Assembly: GCF_000005505.3 (NCBI RefSeq)
Contig: NC_016131.3
Coordinates: 15,273,501-15,337,500, forward strand
Source of the DNA: Brachypodium distachyon
Lineage: Eukaryota > Streptophyta > Magnoliopsida > Poales > Poaceae
Reading direction: 5' to 3'
Length of the DNA: 64,000 nucleotides
Within the stretch, counting starts at the first letter, position 1. The number at the start of each line of letters is the position of its first letter. Under the pieces are notes generated by a model. That model was not told the origin of the DNA. It did no database searches and worked only from the letters and a program-made list of their open reading frames with translations. A program made the translations under genes and the position numbers. Of this stretch, positions 11,709 through 24,939 are shown one piece after another.

Positions 11709-14700
11709 GTCACGTTATGTACGGACGGGCGAACGGCTTTTGCTGCTGATTCCTGGTCGATGGGAAGGCGATTGTGCACTTTGGAGTTTGCGCACGAGCA
11801 CGTGATATCCTTGGCCGTACGAAGGAGATGCTGCCGAATCAAGAGACAGAAACGCAGAGTGTTACGGAGTAGTACGTGGCGGGGCGACGATGGCTGTTTC
11901 TGTTCGTTCCGGGCATCGCTAGGCAAGCTGCCGCCCCGCGCCCGTGTTGTCCCTTCGTCGGGTTGGGTGCACCGCGAGCTAGCTAGGGATTGTGATAGGT
12001 ACTGCTACCTCCGTTTCAATATTCTTTGTATCAAATTTGCTAAGTAAAAAATGATGTATTTGTTTTAAAAAATGTTTAGATATATGTAATATTTCGACGA
12101 GAATTATGGAACGGAGAGAATATGTGTCACGACCATGTGTTCCTTTGGGTAAAGGAATTTGAGATGCTATATTTGTTTTTGAAAACGGAAGGCTTGGATT
12201 TTGTAGATGCTCTACTACTTTTTTTTTTTGGAGCGAAGATGCTCTACTACTATTACCGGCTTGAAAGAGAAAGAATTGGTTGCCAACGGGCCACCCCATT
12301 CCCACCAGTCCATCACAGTTACTTCTGGGCTTCCGTTCACAGCGTGGCCGCAGGCTCGGGGCCATTGGGCCATGTAGTCCCAGGCGGCTCAGCAGCACGG
12401 ACGGGCTGGCACGCGCAGCCCAAGGAACTGTAAAATGGGCCGGGCCTCCATGGAACAATCGGCGCAACACCCCTCCCGAAGTTCCAACGGCAACGCATGC
12501 TTCTTCTCCTCGCCGCAAAAAAAGAAAAAGAGGCTTATCCTGCTCTGCTCGGCAATGCTGCTGTCGATCGGGCATCAGCACGGCACGTTGGCTGGATCTT
12601 TTTACTGAACTGACGCCAGAGTTCCAGCTCCCTCCCAGCGGCCAGCGTCATGGGCCAGCATGACAGACTGAAACCAACCAACCAGTTGGTCTCGGGTCTC
12701 GCCGGCTTTCTCATGTCGAAGCTTCGATCGGCTAAGAAGAACAAGAACGGTCTCCTTTCCCTTCTATTGTCCTCTCGACAAAGCTTGTAGCTAAGCTCCC
12801 TGAGTAAGTTAAAGCAAACAATCCCAGAGGCCGGATCACGTTGTGCGTACGGGTCGTCGCAACAGGCACGTACGGTGCATAATTAGCCACGGCGAGGTGA
12901 TGTGCATGCAGAGTTCGGTCGATCTGGACTCTGGAGCCATTCCAGTATTTGTATCCTAGCATCGTGTCAGCCGAATCGGCCCGAAATAACAAGACAGTCG
13001 AGCCGAAACTTGGACACCGAAGATCTTCTTTCCCTTGTTTGGTTCAAGTGACCGTGTACTGCATGGTGACCTGGAACCATGAACTGAAAAGGAGGCAAAA
13101 GACACAAGAGGATAATCCAACAAGGTGACATGATTTTGTCAGGCCTGGAGCCCTACTTCTTCCAGAAGTGGTAAGAAGTCTCTGCATCGCCAAGGCAAGT
13201 TGCAGGTTGCAAGTTTGCAACTGGCAACAGATTCATTCTTTTTTCTTTAACTCAAGTGGCAACAACCTTTGTTTGCACACTGGAGAGAAAGGATCGTTAG
13301 GACGTATGCGTCTATTTTATTTTATCTCCAGTTTTAAAGCGAGAATCTCCGGATTCTTGTTTGAATTCATTTAATTGACCCCATCGAACAGCCGAAGAAC
13401 CGGACAGGATATTCAGACGACAAGGCAAAGGTAGATTTCTCCTCCTTTTCTTTGGCTTCTACAATTCCATTATTAGGACAACCTGATAGACAACTCGCCG
13501 TATCCTCTTTTAACGGTAGGTGATATGTGTACTCCAGATAGAGACCTCGCAAAGAATTCAAAAGGGAGATAAATTATTCCTCGGGTGTTACCAACTCAAG
13601 TCAAGTTGCTTGCTGGAGTACCAGACACAAACACACTCGTAACTTTTTTTTCTTTATATAAGAAGAAGAAAAACAGGAACACTTCTTTTTCTTTTGGGCG
13701 TTTCTTACTATTTCCCAAACTTGCAGCATGTCACGTGGCACGCACAAGTGGCCGAACAGTTTAAGCTGTGATTTGCTTCGAGCCAAGTGCAATGCTCTCT
13801 CCGTTGATTGAATAATGAACGGATTATATATTACTAGCATTTGTATTATATTGTCCACGTGACTACGCGAGCATGATGCTGTCGTGGTTGGTGAGCGAGT
13901 TCTTGGGTTATTTAAGGATTTATATAATCATCTCAATTAAGAACATATAAACAACAAAGAGCCATTTTGGGTGCGTGATTTTTTGACTGGTGGTCGATTC
14001 AGATATGCTACTCTGCCGTGCCGTTAGTATTTTATCTTGTAGGTTGAGATTTCTAGCCACACTCTGGACAACGAACTCTTGTCGTGGCTGGGAAAAGACA
14101 GGATCCCGCGACAGTGTGAAGTGGCATTATTATCGTCTGAAATCGTATCAAGGAGTCGATAAACTTAAGCTGCAAACCCTTGTTAATTAGACGTGATTGC
14201 GCTTCTGAATAGATCGTGATTTAGCAGTGGTTGCATGTTGTCAGAAACTGTCTCTACGTGCCTTAACCGAGATTCCGTTCTGTATAACTGTATTGCTGCG
14301 GATTGAACAACGATAAATGATAACCGCAAAAGTAAACAATGTCCCGGTGGCTGGTGGCCTCGGTTGGGGGCAGAGACATGGAGATACCCGTATAGATGGA
14401 CGAGCTTGAGAGAATAAACAAGTCAGAAAGCGACGACAAGTGGCACAGGAACAGAAAACTCTAGAAGAATAGACTTTGGACTTTAGAATCTTAATTTGCT
14501 TGCAGACTTTGCTGATGGCGATGATTGCTCAACAGGGTTGCACACCGCTGCAGGTTCATGACCTGAATCATCGATCTACGCGGACTAAACCATCATTAAC
14601 AAACATCAAATGGAGGTGATCAATGCTACTACTATGTCAACTTCCTGAGGTATGCTTGATTCTTTTTCCGAGAGGAGCAAATCCCCTTTGCATCAAGTGA

Positions 14701-15640
14701 TGCACTCGAGCACTATGTTATTAAGGTTTTAAAAGTACAAAGTCGTCATAGTTTCATCGGATCACAAAGAATGAAGCAATATAAGTCATGCTATGTTACA
14801 ACTCATGCATCCTATTGCCAGCGGCCGTCCACATGGGTTGAACTTGAACAAATCATATGTGACTATCTTCAAATGGCATGGCTACACCCAGAAGTTAGTG
14901 TATCCGGTGCCTCCACATGTTGTAGATGCAACACGTTCAGGGCACCGACTCACCGAATGACCATGTAAATAACCGCAAATGGTATAGACGTGATGTATAA
15001 ACATTTTTGCTAGGCTATACACACCATATCTAAATTCTCCTCTGATAGTAAAACCTCGGTCTTTCGGGATGATTATCCTCCAGTTTATTTAGGGTTATAT
15101 GTCCTGACATAGTGACTAGTAGCTTTGTCACAACTATTGTACCGTGTAACAGAAAAATACATATGCTCGACAACATGATGTTTGCACATACACATGTTCA
15201 ATTGATGAAAGATGAATCACTTTCCCGTCGCTAAATTCCCACCGCCCCCTCTTCTTCCTCGTCCGTCTTTTTTCTCCGTCCTTCACTGCCCTCATCCTCA
15301 CCCGTACTCATCATCCCCTCTCCAACTGCACGACGCACATCTATTCGCTCTATAAGGTCACAAATCAAACCGTTAAGTTATTCCAATTTACAGATAAACA
15401 CTTTGTGAATTGCAAACACATTTTTTTATTCCACCGAAAAAACGAACGAGTATATAACATTTATTTTTTCCAAACATAGAACGTACTAACACACAACATA
15501 TACCCTTTTTTTAAAACACCTGTTCCCTTTTTTGGTTAGTGCAAATGGCCTGCAACATGATTAAGAGTCCATCCTCCACCAATAATCACGCCCCTTTTTT
15601 AGATAGTAATAATCACACCCCTGTGGAGTACTAAACAAAA
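11709..15640. other. Intergenic stretch upstream of Fd-GOGAT
   Basis: No gene that I can support over nearly 4 kb. Open frames around 12280-12660 are low-complexity or GC-rich shadows without motifs. One Stowaway-like element is listed separately. The rest is AT-rich with stops in all frames. Confidence 0.5.
12008..12120. mobile_element. Stowaway-type MITE (degenerate)
   Basis: TA duplications at 12006-12007 and 12121-12122 flank ends reading CCTCCGTTTCAATATTC and, reversed, TTCTCTCCGTTCCATAATTC. The inner part (TAGATATATGTAATATTTCG) matches the family also seen at 36838-36950 and 40086-40198. Small non-autonomous relative of Tc1/mariner elements. Confidence 0.7.
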
Positions 15641-15664
15641 GAAAAGCATGTTGTTCAAAAAAAA

Positions 15665-15682
15665 GGGGGGGGGGGGGGGGGG
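15665..15682 (+). repeat. Run of 18 G
   Basis: An uninterrupted G tract preceded by AAAA, about 600 bp upstream of the Fd-GOGAT start codon. Run length may be imprecise in the assembly. Confidence 0.9.
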
Positions 15683-16004
15683 ACGGAAGAAAAGTACAAA
15701 ACCCGTCCTAAACCCCAGTCCAAAATCGCAGCGAGCCGCCCACGCGTCCCGAGAGAGCAGAGGCCTCCGGGGTCCGGGCCCTACCGGAAACGCGATCCCC
15801 TCTTTAAAAACCACACAAACCCAACCCCCCGCACTCGATCAGCGGCCTCTTTTCCTTGCTTCCTTTGTTTCCTCTCCTCCCTCATCCATCTTCCGCCGCT
15901 CCTCGTCCGCTCCTCGGTCGCGCCTAGTTCTCCCTGCGTCTGTCTGCCTCGGCTCTCCGTGCGCCCGAGAGCCGATAGCCGAGAGCAGCTCCTTCGTCGT
16001 CGTC

Positions 16005-16010
16005 TATAAA
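16005..16010 (+). promoter_or_regulatory. Possible TATA box of the Fd-GOGAT gene
   Basis: TATAAA lies 272 bases before the ATG at 16282, followed by a long C/T-rich leader typical of highly expressed grass genes. Another AT-rich candidate (TTTAAAAA) is near 15802. Which one is used cannot be decided from sequence. Confidence 0.35.
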
Positions 16011-16281
16011 CTACTCACTCCTCCGCGCCCCCATCCACCCACCCCAAACCCCCTTCTTGATCCTCCTCCTCCCCTCTTCTCCCCCGCGCCCTATCCTCTC
16101 CTCTTCCACACGATCCAACCCTTGTCCGCTTCCTCCCCCACCGCATTCATTCCTTCCCCACCACGCAAGCGCGCGCGCGACCGCCGCCTCCTTATCGCGC
16201 TGCTGTGCCCGCAGCCGCGTGTGTTGTTGTCTAGCTACCTAGTTGTGGTTGGGGGTGGCGTGACCGGATCACGCGCGCGCC

Positions 16282-19200
16282 ATGGCCGCCACGCTCCCAC
16301 GCGCGGTGGCGCCGCCGTCGCTGTTGCCGCTCCCGCGCGCCGCGCCGCTGCTCCTCGCCGGCCGCGCCGCCGCGCGCAGGCTCCGCGCGCGAGGGGCCAG
16401 GGCGCCCGCGCTCGCTGCCGCGCGACGGAGCTGGGCCGTCTCCACCCGCGCCGTGCTCGACGTGCCCCGACACCGGGCGCCACCGCCCGCGCAGAAGCCC
16501 GTGCAAGAGGTACGGCTTCCCCACCACCGCTGATCAAGTGCCTCTTCTCGCGATTGGGTTTTTCCTGCTTGGTTTGGGGTTTTGCAGGCTTGGATTTGTA
16601 ATAAATATACGGTGGATTAGATTGGTTCACGAGGCCATGAGCGCTGACTTGCTTTGACGGATCATACTCCGGGGGACCTTTTTGGGTTGGTTGTACTTGT
16701 ATGCACCATACTAGCTCTGCGATTCCCGTGTTGTGTTGGGAAATTTGGGGGAATATCATGAGATGACAGAGCCGATCGAGTCCAGCTATTTTGGCAACTC
16801 CTGGTTACTGTATCTGACGATAAGGTTCACCGCATGTGCTAGTCTTTTGGTCTCTAGTAGCTCATAATGATCCTCTGCTACCATACCGTCGCTTTTGTTC
16901 TGTTGTGTTCCTTTCATGGAGCTTTTAAAAAATACATGGTGTATCAAGTGCACAAACCACGGCAAATGCAGGTGCAATAAACAAAGTGCGTGGCAAGGGA
17001 AGTTAGGTGACAGCTGTAGTGGTAGGTGCTGATCACCATCAAGTTCCAGGAGCGCCGCATTGTGTAATGTATAATTGGTGGAGAGTTTGTAATATATACT
17101 CTTACTAATGTTGTCTTTGAATGGGTCATGACCTATTGACCCGTGAGTTGTGACAATTATGAAGTTGTAAATTGTGTGCTGTGCTTTAAAGTTGACATCC
17201 GGAATTGTGTTTTTTTTTGTCAGGCTGCGGATTTGAACGATATCTTAGCGGAACGTGGAGCTTGTGGTGTTGGGTTTGTTGCAAACTTGAAAAATGAGCC
17301 TTCGTTCAACATTGTACGTGATGCTCTTACAGCTCTTGGGTGCATGGAGCACCGTGGTGGTTGTGGAGCAGACAATGACTCTGGTGATGGGGCAGGATTG
17401 ATGAGTGGCATACCATGGGACTTGTTTAATGATTGGGCCAGCAAACAAGGGCTCCCTCCCTTTGAAAGAACAAATACAGGTGTAGGCATGGTCTTCCTTC
17501 CACAAAACGAGGAATCCATGGAAGAAGCCAAAGCTGGTAATGTTCCTGGACCAGAATATATTGTCCACATGGTGTTTCTTGTCTTTAAAGTGCGTCACTT
17601 CCTATGTTTATATGGATCAGAGATCTCTTTGGCAATGTATGTCTTATTACATCCACTCTGATTGCTTTGGAATTGTCATATGATGTCATACTTTGCTTCA
17701 CATCCCATCTTGGTCTTTGAAACCTTCGCTTGGAACAGTGTTTTGCTGGGCAAGTTTTTGCACTTCGTATATGATCTTTTTGAAAGGAGAAGTATCTATT
17801 TTGTATCATTGCTGGACAACAAATGTTTAGTTTTAGTTCTACTGCACTATGATTTTCATAGCTTCATCAGAGTGTATTTCTTTTGGTACTCCCACATCAA
17901 CATCTGCCACTGAAGTAAAATCAGGAACATAGTTTTGTTAGTTACTAGTTTAGTTTTCTTTTCAAAACATGTCTTTATGCTTTGTAGGAACCAGTTACCA
18001 TAGTTTCTTTTAATTATCCGTGTACACAACCTGAAATGGCAGCATATCTCTTTGCAGCTGTTGCGAAGGTTTTTACAGATGAAGGTCTTGAGGTTCTTGG
18101 CTGGAGACCTGTTCCTTTCAATTTATCAGTGGTAGGTCGCTTTGCAAAAGAAACCATGCCTAATATACAACAGATTTTTGTGAAAGTTGCTAAAGAAGAT
18201 GACGCTGATGATATAGAGAGAGAATTATACATCTGCCGAAAGCTGATAGAGCGGGCTGCAAAATCTGCTAGTTGGGCAGATGAACTGTATTTCTGCTCTT
18301 TGTCAAGCAGAACTATAATCTACAAAGGAATGCTTCGATCCGAGGTTCTCGGGCAATTCTATTTGGACCTTCAGAATGAATTGTACAAATCTCCTTTTGC
18401 CATATATCATCGAAGATTCAGTACCAATACAAGCCCCAGATGGCCTCTTGCACAACCTATGAGGTTACTTGGACACAATGGTGAAATTAATACAATACAG
18501 GTTTGCATTAACTTCCCTAAATAATACTTTCGTTTACTTTATTCTTTTAGCTTCTTCCTATAATGTCTACCAAATGTTTGGTACTTCGGGCATTCCTCAT
18601 AGTGTTCCTTTTCTTTGCAGGGAAACTTGAACTGGATGCGATCAAGGGAAGCCACAATCCAGTCTCCTGTATGGCGAGGTCGTGAGAATGAAATACGCCC
18701 GTTTGGTGACCCTAAAGCATCTGATTCAGCTAACCTTGACAATGCTGCTGAAGTAAGAGACTGTGCACTGCTCATTAATATTGTAACACAATGCATGCAT
18801 CTCTCGTGCTTGTCCACATAACCACACCAGTCACATGATTTTGCTTTCTTGCTGGCACTAGGTATAGAAAAAAAAAATTGAATTTCTCAAAACTTCTGGG
18901 CTCACTTGAACTTGCTAAATTACACATAACTAATACATCTGTCAAGCTGTCAAAGGAGATTTCTGAATGTGCGTTGAGCGCCCCACATTCATTTCCAGTA
19001 CATATTTCTAAATACTTTTGTTGTTATTCTCAAGCCCTTACAATCTTTCTTGTACCAGTTACTGTTAAGAAGTGGCAGAAGTCCAGCTGAAGCTATGATG
19101 ATGCTCGTCCCTGAGGCATATAAAAACCATCCAACATTATCAATAAAATACCCTGAGGTATGGGATGCATTGGTGAATATGTATTGTGGGCCATGCATAA

Positions 19201-22200
19201 CATCCATTCCATATTAACTTATGCAAACAATCCTGTCAAATTGAAGCTTCTCTTGATTTGTTCGTTAGGTAATTGACTTCTATGACTACTACAAAGGTCA
19301 AATGGAGGCTTGGGATGGGCCTGCTCTACTGTTGTTTAGGTAAGAATTGTTGTATTTCTCTCTTTTAGTTTCTTGCCTAGTTTGGTTAAAGCTATTTCAT
19401 GTATTAGCAGATTTTGCTTCCTGAATTAGCTGTCATTATAGGAATTCGCACATATCGATAAACCACATTTCTCCCTTTCATTAGGTCTCTTGTTGATTTG
19501 TTGTTCTTGGGATAGCGTGCTACTCTGCTCCATTATAATAAATTGGAAATAGGCTTATGTGAGGGTGAGTGGAATAAAAAGGAAACAATGGTCTGAACTT
19601 ATTCAAAATCATAGAATGACATGTATTTAGGAACAAAATTTGTACTAAGATGCAATGTCATGCATTGGGTAATGGAGGGAGTATGTACCTAACTGCAGGA
19701 AATAAAAGATGCAGCAAATAGGGTTTAGTACTTTTTGTCGCGAAGAGACAGAATCAGAACAGAGATGGATGTGTTATCATCGCAAGTGGTATGGACAATA
19801 TCTAGTTGACTAATTGTAGAAGTTGAAACCTTGGACATAGAAGTTTCCCAATATTTGTAACGTAAACCAGAAAGAAAAACGTCGTGAAAGTCATAATTAA
19901 CTGGTCTGGAAACTCTATCGGTAGAGGAAGCTTCCCTTTACATATACTGTAGTAAAATAGCAGTAATTTTTTCTTTGATGTGTTATTTAAATTATAAGAT
20001 ATCCCAATGCTTATTTTCCCCAACCGATTAATTTCCTGCAATAGAGTGGGCGGTTTTACATGTTCATTTGGTATACTTTTATATAGTGATGGAAGGACAG
20101 TAGGTGCATGCCTTGATCGAAATGGACTCCGTCCAGCACGCTATTGGAGAACATCAGATGGTTTTGTTTATGTTGCATCTGAGGTAGGCTCCAGTTATTT
20201 CTTCTGCTGTCTGAATCTTTTGTTTGGTAACAATGTTATCAGCGAACATTTTTATCTTACAAATTAGTGGTGTCCATTTTGAATTCCGAAATTGGAGCAT
20301 TTGGTTTATCTGCCAATAACTTATTGCAGATACACTGACATCCTTCTATACCAAATCGCAGAGTTCAGATGTCACAAGCTAAACTTAATGTAACATTCAG
20401 TAAGTATTGTGTCCATTTGCTGAAGTGTTAGGTCTGACAGCTACGCTAGGTGATTTGGAGAAATTATGAAGTTACTAGTTAGTGTTTGATTCTATTTGAA
20501 TGCTATATGCTGACGCATTTGTGGTGGAGAACTTCAATAATCACACATGGGTTGCTGTTCTTGCCCTTTTGGCAGATTGTGTAAACACTTGTCCGTGTTC
20601 TGTTAAATATATTAATCTGTCTTCTGTGCCAGCACGTTTCACTTCGATGTAGAAGAACTTCAACATTTAATGCATAAAATGCTTTCTGAGGCTAAACTAC
20701 TCAGCTTGTTCTCTCATCATGTAAACTCTGCAGAGTAAATGCACAGTACTTCAATCCTAGTAGAGGGTATACACAGTTTCAAGATTCCAAGTTATTTTTT
20801 CACGTTCCTTTTGGCTTGAATAAACTTCATTCGCACCTTTCCTTTGTTTTCTTGACGTTATACTCTTAGAGCTCTTACTGCATGTACTACTGATGTGTAT
20901 ACTCACAGAGGTCTTACTGTGTTACCAGATATTCCAAAACGCTGTTAGTAAACACTCTGATAGAGGAAAATTGCTGTCATAAAACTGTTAGTTACTGTAC
21001 GGGATACTTTATATTCTTATGCTCAGAGTTTGACAAGTCCAATTCATTAGATGACAGTTTATACTCTAGTACTACTTTTCCCCATCTCTTGAGCAGTTGA
21101 ATCTGATCTTCTTATTTTGAAAGCATGTCATGTAACTATATGTCAATAGTTGACAAAGTAATCTTGGATCACCTTCTCATGTGTTCTATGAGAGTCGAGG
21201 AATTACTGTTTTGTAGGAATCTCACCAACTGATTAGCTCTGTTATTGAAAATCTACAGGTTGGTGTTATACCAATGGATGAGTCAAAGGTCGTTATGAAA
21301 GGAAGATTAGGTCCTGGAATGATGATAACAGTTGACCTACAGACTGGGCAGGTTAGAATAAAATAAAACTATCTCTTCCCTGTCTTGCCTTTGACCATTA
21401 CTGTCTTCTAAAATGTAGATTCTAAACCTCATGAGTCATCCTAGGTGCTTGAAAACACAGAAGTGAAAAAGAATGTGGCTTCAGCAAAGCCCTATGGAAC
21501 TTGGTTGCAACAAAGTACACGTTCAATAAAGCCTGTCAACTTCCAATCATCTCCTGTCATGGACAATGAAACGGTTATGAGACATCAGCAGTAAGAACCC
21601 ATCAAACATTGCTTCATTGAACTCTTCTTTTTGCCTTTTACATATTTGTGTTTCGGAACTTAGCATGTTGAAAAGTTTTCGAGCTTTTGATTGACTATTT
21701 CATCGAGATATGAAATCTATAAATCGTTATATTGTACTGCCTTTTCCTATTTCTACTGGAGTCAAATGTAGACCCCAAACTCAGGAGATCGTTTTCTAAC
21801 TTCTTAAAGGCCTCTTCTGTTATATGCTCAAGCTGATGTTCTTTATTACCTTCTAGCCACATTATAGTAGTGAAAAACAAGACTTAATTGAAGGTCTCTT
21901 TAAATTGCCTGTTTCAGTCAGTTGATGGGACATTTCTTCTCTAGAACTGAAATGGAAACCATATATTGGTACATCTTCAACAATGAGTAGATTTTGCAGG
22001 TGTGCATGTTTAGGGTCATGTGATTTCAGAATGCACCCAGTAAACCTATTTAATTACACATAAATCATTTTGATTGGTAAATTGTCATCAAAGCATTTCC
22101 ACAGCATTGCATTATGCATACTTTTATTAACATATTACTGATCCTGGTAAAGTTGTATATTGGGCACAATGTCAATTGTCATGTCAGTATCAGAATATCC

Positions 22201-24868
22201 GAAGTACACCTATTTGTTCAGATTTAGATGATAAACCCGCAATATGTTTAATCTTGGTGTCATTTCATGCCAATAAAATATATTGCCAAGACTTTTGCTG
22301 TTTTTGACAGGTGCTCCATGCGCATAACTTACCCATGTTAATTTAATGTTACTGTGTTCTTCAGAGCATTCGGTTATTCCAGTGAAGATGTGCAAATGGT
22401 AATTGAAACAATGGCTTCACAAGGGAAGGAGCCAACATTTTGTATGGGCGATGACATTCCATTAGCTGTGTTATCACAAAAGCCACACATGCTCTTTGAT
22501 TATTTCAAGCAGCGATTTGCACAGGTCAGTAAATCCTTTAGACATATCATACTATGGCTGCTAATTTGCTGAACCGTCCTAAAGTTCTGTCTTGGTTTGA
22601 TTGCTTTGGTTATTAAAATCAGTATCCTGGTGTGCTGAATTCAGTGTTACCAATTTGAGCTACAATGTTAAAAATATGGGTGATGAAAATCCCTCTATCA
22701 CCCTTCAATGATTGTCTATAACACAGTTGGTAGTTGGGAAAATCACATTTCATAGTCACGGTTCAAGGTTATTCTGAAATACCAGTAAATTCCATTCTGT
22801 CTTCAATCTGTTCATGCGATTCCTTATATAGGGATGACTTGACTTGACCCCTAAGTAAATATAATCTCGATCTCCAGGGGAACTTATACACTAATAGATG
22901 GAGTATGGAGGGACACCTAACTACAATATATGATGTATCAATAACAATAAGTAAACCCAACTAACAAGGGGACTAATATTGTTATCTCTACCTCCCAAGT
23001 AATATTGCACCTGCGTGGCTTGCAATGAGCCATGAGAGGGTGCAGTACTGCATCTTTATTTATAAAAGGTCTTAGCAATTGAAGTCCCATCAGCTTTGGC
23101 TTATGAATGTATCTGATCCCATTTGTAGGTTACAAATCCTGCAATTGATCCACTCAGAGAAGGTTTAGTCATGTCTCTTGAAGTTAATATTGGTAAGCGT
23201 GGAAACATCTTGGAGGTTGGCCCTGAAAATGCCGATCAGGTTAGTTACTTTTGAAGGTAATAGTTTACGTTGTATTCTTGGGGGTAAATATTTAGGCACT
23301 ATCTTATTGACTTTTCAGGTTGCTCTATCAAGTCCTGTTCTGAATGAAGGTGAGCTTGATTCGCTATTGAAGGACACAAAATTAAAGCCCACAGTACTCT
23401 CGACGTACTTCAGTATCCGTAAAGGTCTAGATGGTTCCCTTGATAAGGCAATTAAGGCCCTTTGTGAAGAAGCAGATGCCGCTGTGCGGAGTGGTTCTCA
23501 ACTGCTTGTGCTTTCTGATCGTTCTGAAGCACTTGTGAGTACCTTCTGACTTCGTAATGTGTTAACACAATACTTAAAAGCTGCTATCTTTTCAGATTCT
23601 TGGGCAGTCTTTAGTTTACTCCTTGTCTCTATGACTTGAATATGTTTGTAGTAGCTTTCATATTTTTATCCATCTTCCATTTTCAGTGGATAAGAAACTG
23701 TATGTCCTTAGTTTCCTCTAGATAATAGGTAATTCTTATATGTAGATGTCTTCTAGATCCAAATGTGATGCACCAGTCACCAATGTTGCACTGAAGTGAT
23801 GTACTGGCACCACGATAAGTATCGGTAGTTACAATTCATACATCATCATTGTCTAATTATGTATCCATCAGGAGCATTATTCACTAGTATCATAATAGCA
23901 AATTACAGAATTTCGGAGTAATAACTTCTACGCGTTTATCTACATTTGCGCATAAGTATTATGAAATTAGCATAAGAAACTAAATCTGCAACAAACTGGG
24001 TAGCAAATGGTCCCATGTAGCTACTTTATGTTGCAATTTATGTGCACATAAATAATGGTGCAAATTAATAAAGCACATCGGGCATCAAAATGAGATGCCG
24101 ATAATCATTGAATCATGTAGATGTTCTCACTTTAAAGGGGCACATAACACGTTAACTGTCCTGTTGGCGACACTGTTATAAACATATCGTTGTGTCCTAT
24201 CCACTTCATATTATATCTTCTCTATCCTGGAAGCATCGTTAACAAACCCAGCCATCTCAATGAACGGCCCATATCTTGTCAAATTGTCAAACATTGCCTG
24301 CCTATGATATTACCTGTTAAATCTAGTATTTGAACTGTATCTTGTATTCTTGTGAGTTGTGACCAGAAAATACGGCTATTGAGATAGGGCCATGCATTTT
24401 TTTATACACTTCCTAGATTGAGGTTAAACAAATGGATGATGTAGGAACCAACAAGGCCCGCCATCCCAATACTTCTAGCTGTTGGTGCCATCCACCAGCA
24501 TTTGATTCAGAATGGCCTCCGGATGTCTGCTTCAATTGTTGCTGATACTGCTCAGTGTTTCAGCACCCATCAATTTGCCTGTTTGATTGGATATGGAGCC
24601 AGGTATGATTGGATGAATATGCTTTTAAAATTACAATTCTTTCTGTAACCACTTGTTTGTTTCTTGTGTTCGCTTCAGTTGATACCTTGATTCTACATAG
24701 CTGCATGTATAACCTCCCAATCTGTGTTAACTTTGTTAACTTATGAACATGATTATTAAGTCAGCATGAATCTTAAGCACAGAAAGTGCCAAGATAGCAT
24801 AATGCCCTTCACTGCAGGTTAAGGTTGCTTGCATCTAAGAATGTATTTCTTTGCGTATCAACATTTGG

Positions 24869-24939
<71 letters not shown>

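Noticed and set aside
15648..16601. 317-residue plus-strand open frame before and over Fd-GOGAT exon 1
   Set aside because: It begins in the poly-G tract, is Pro/Ser/Arg-rich low-complexity leader sequence, and reads exon 1 in the wrong frame.
19560..19692. ATGGAGGGAGTA, possible right end of a MITE in Fd-GOGAT intron 6
   Set aside because: The presumed left end around 19520-19545 does not pair with it convincingly.
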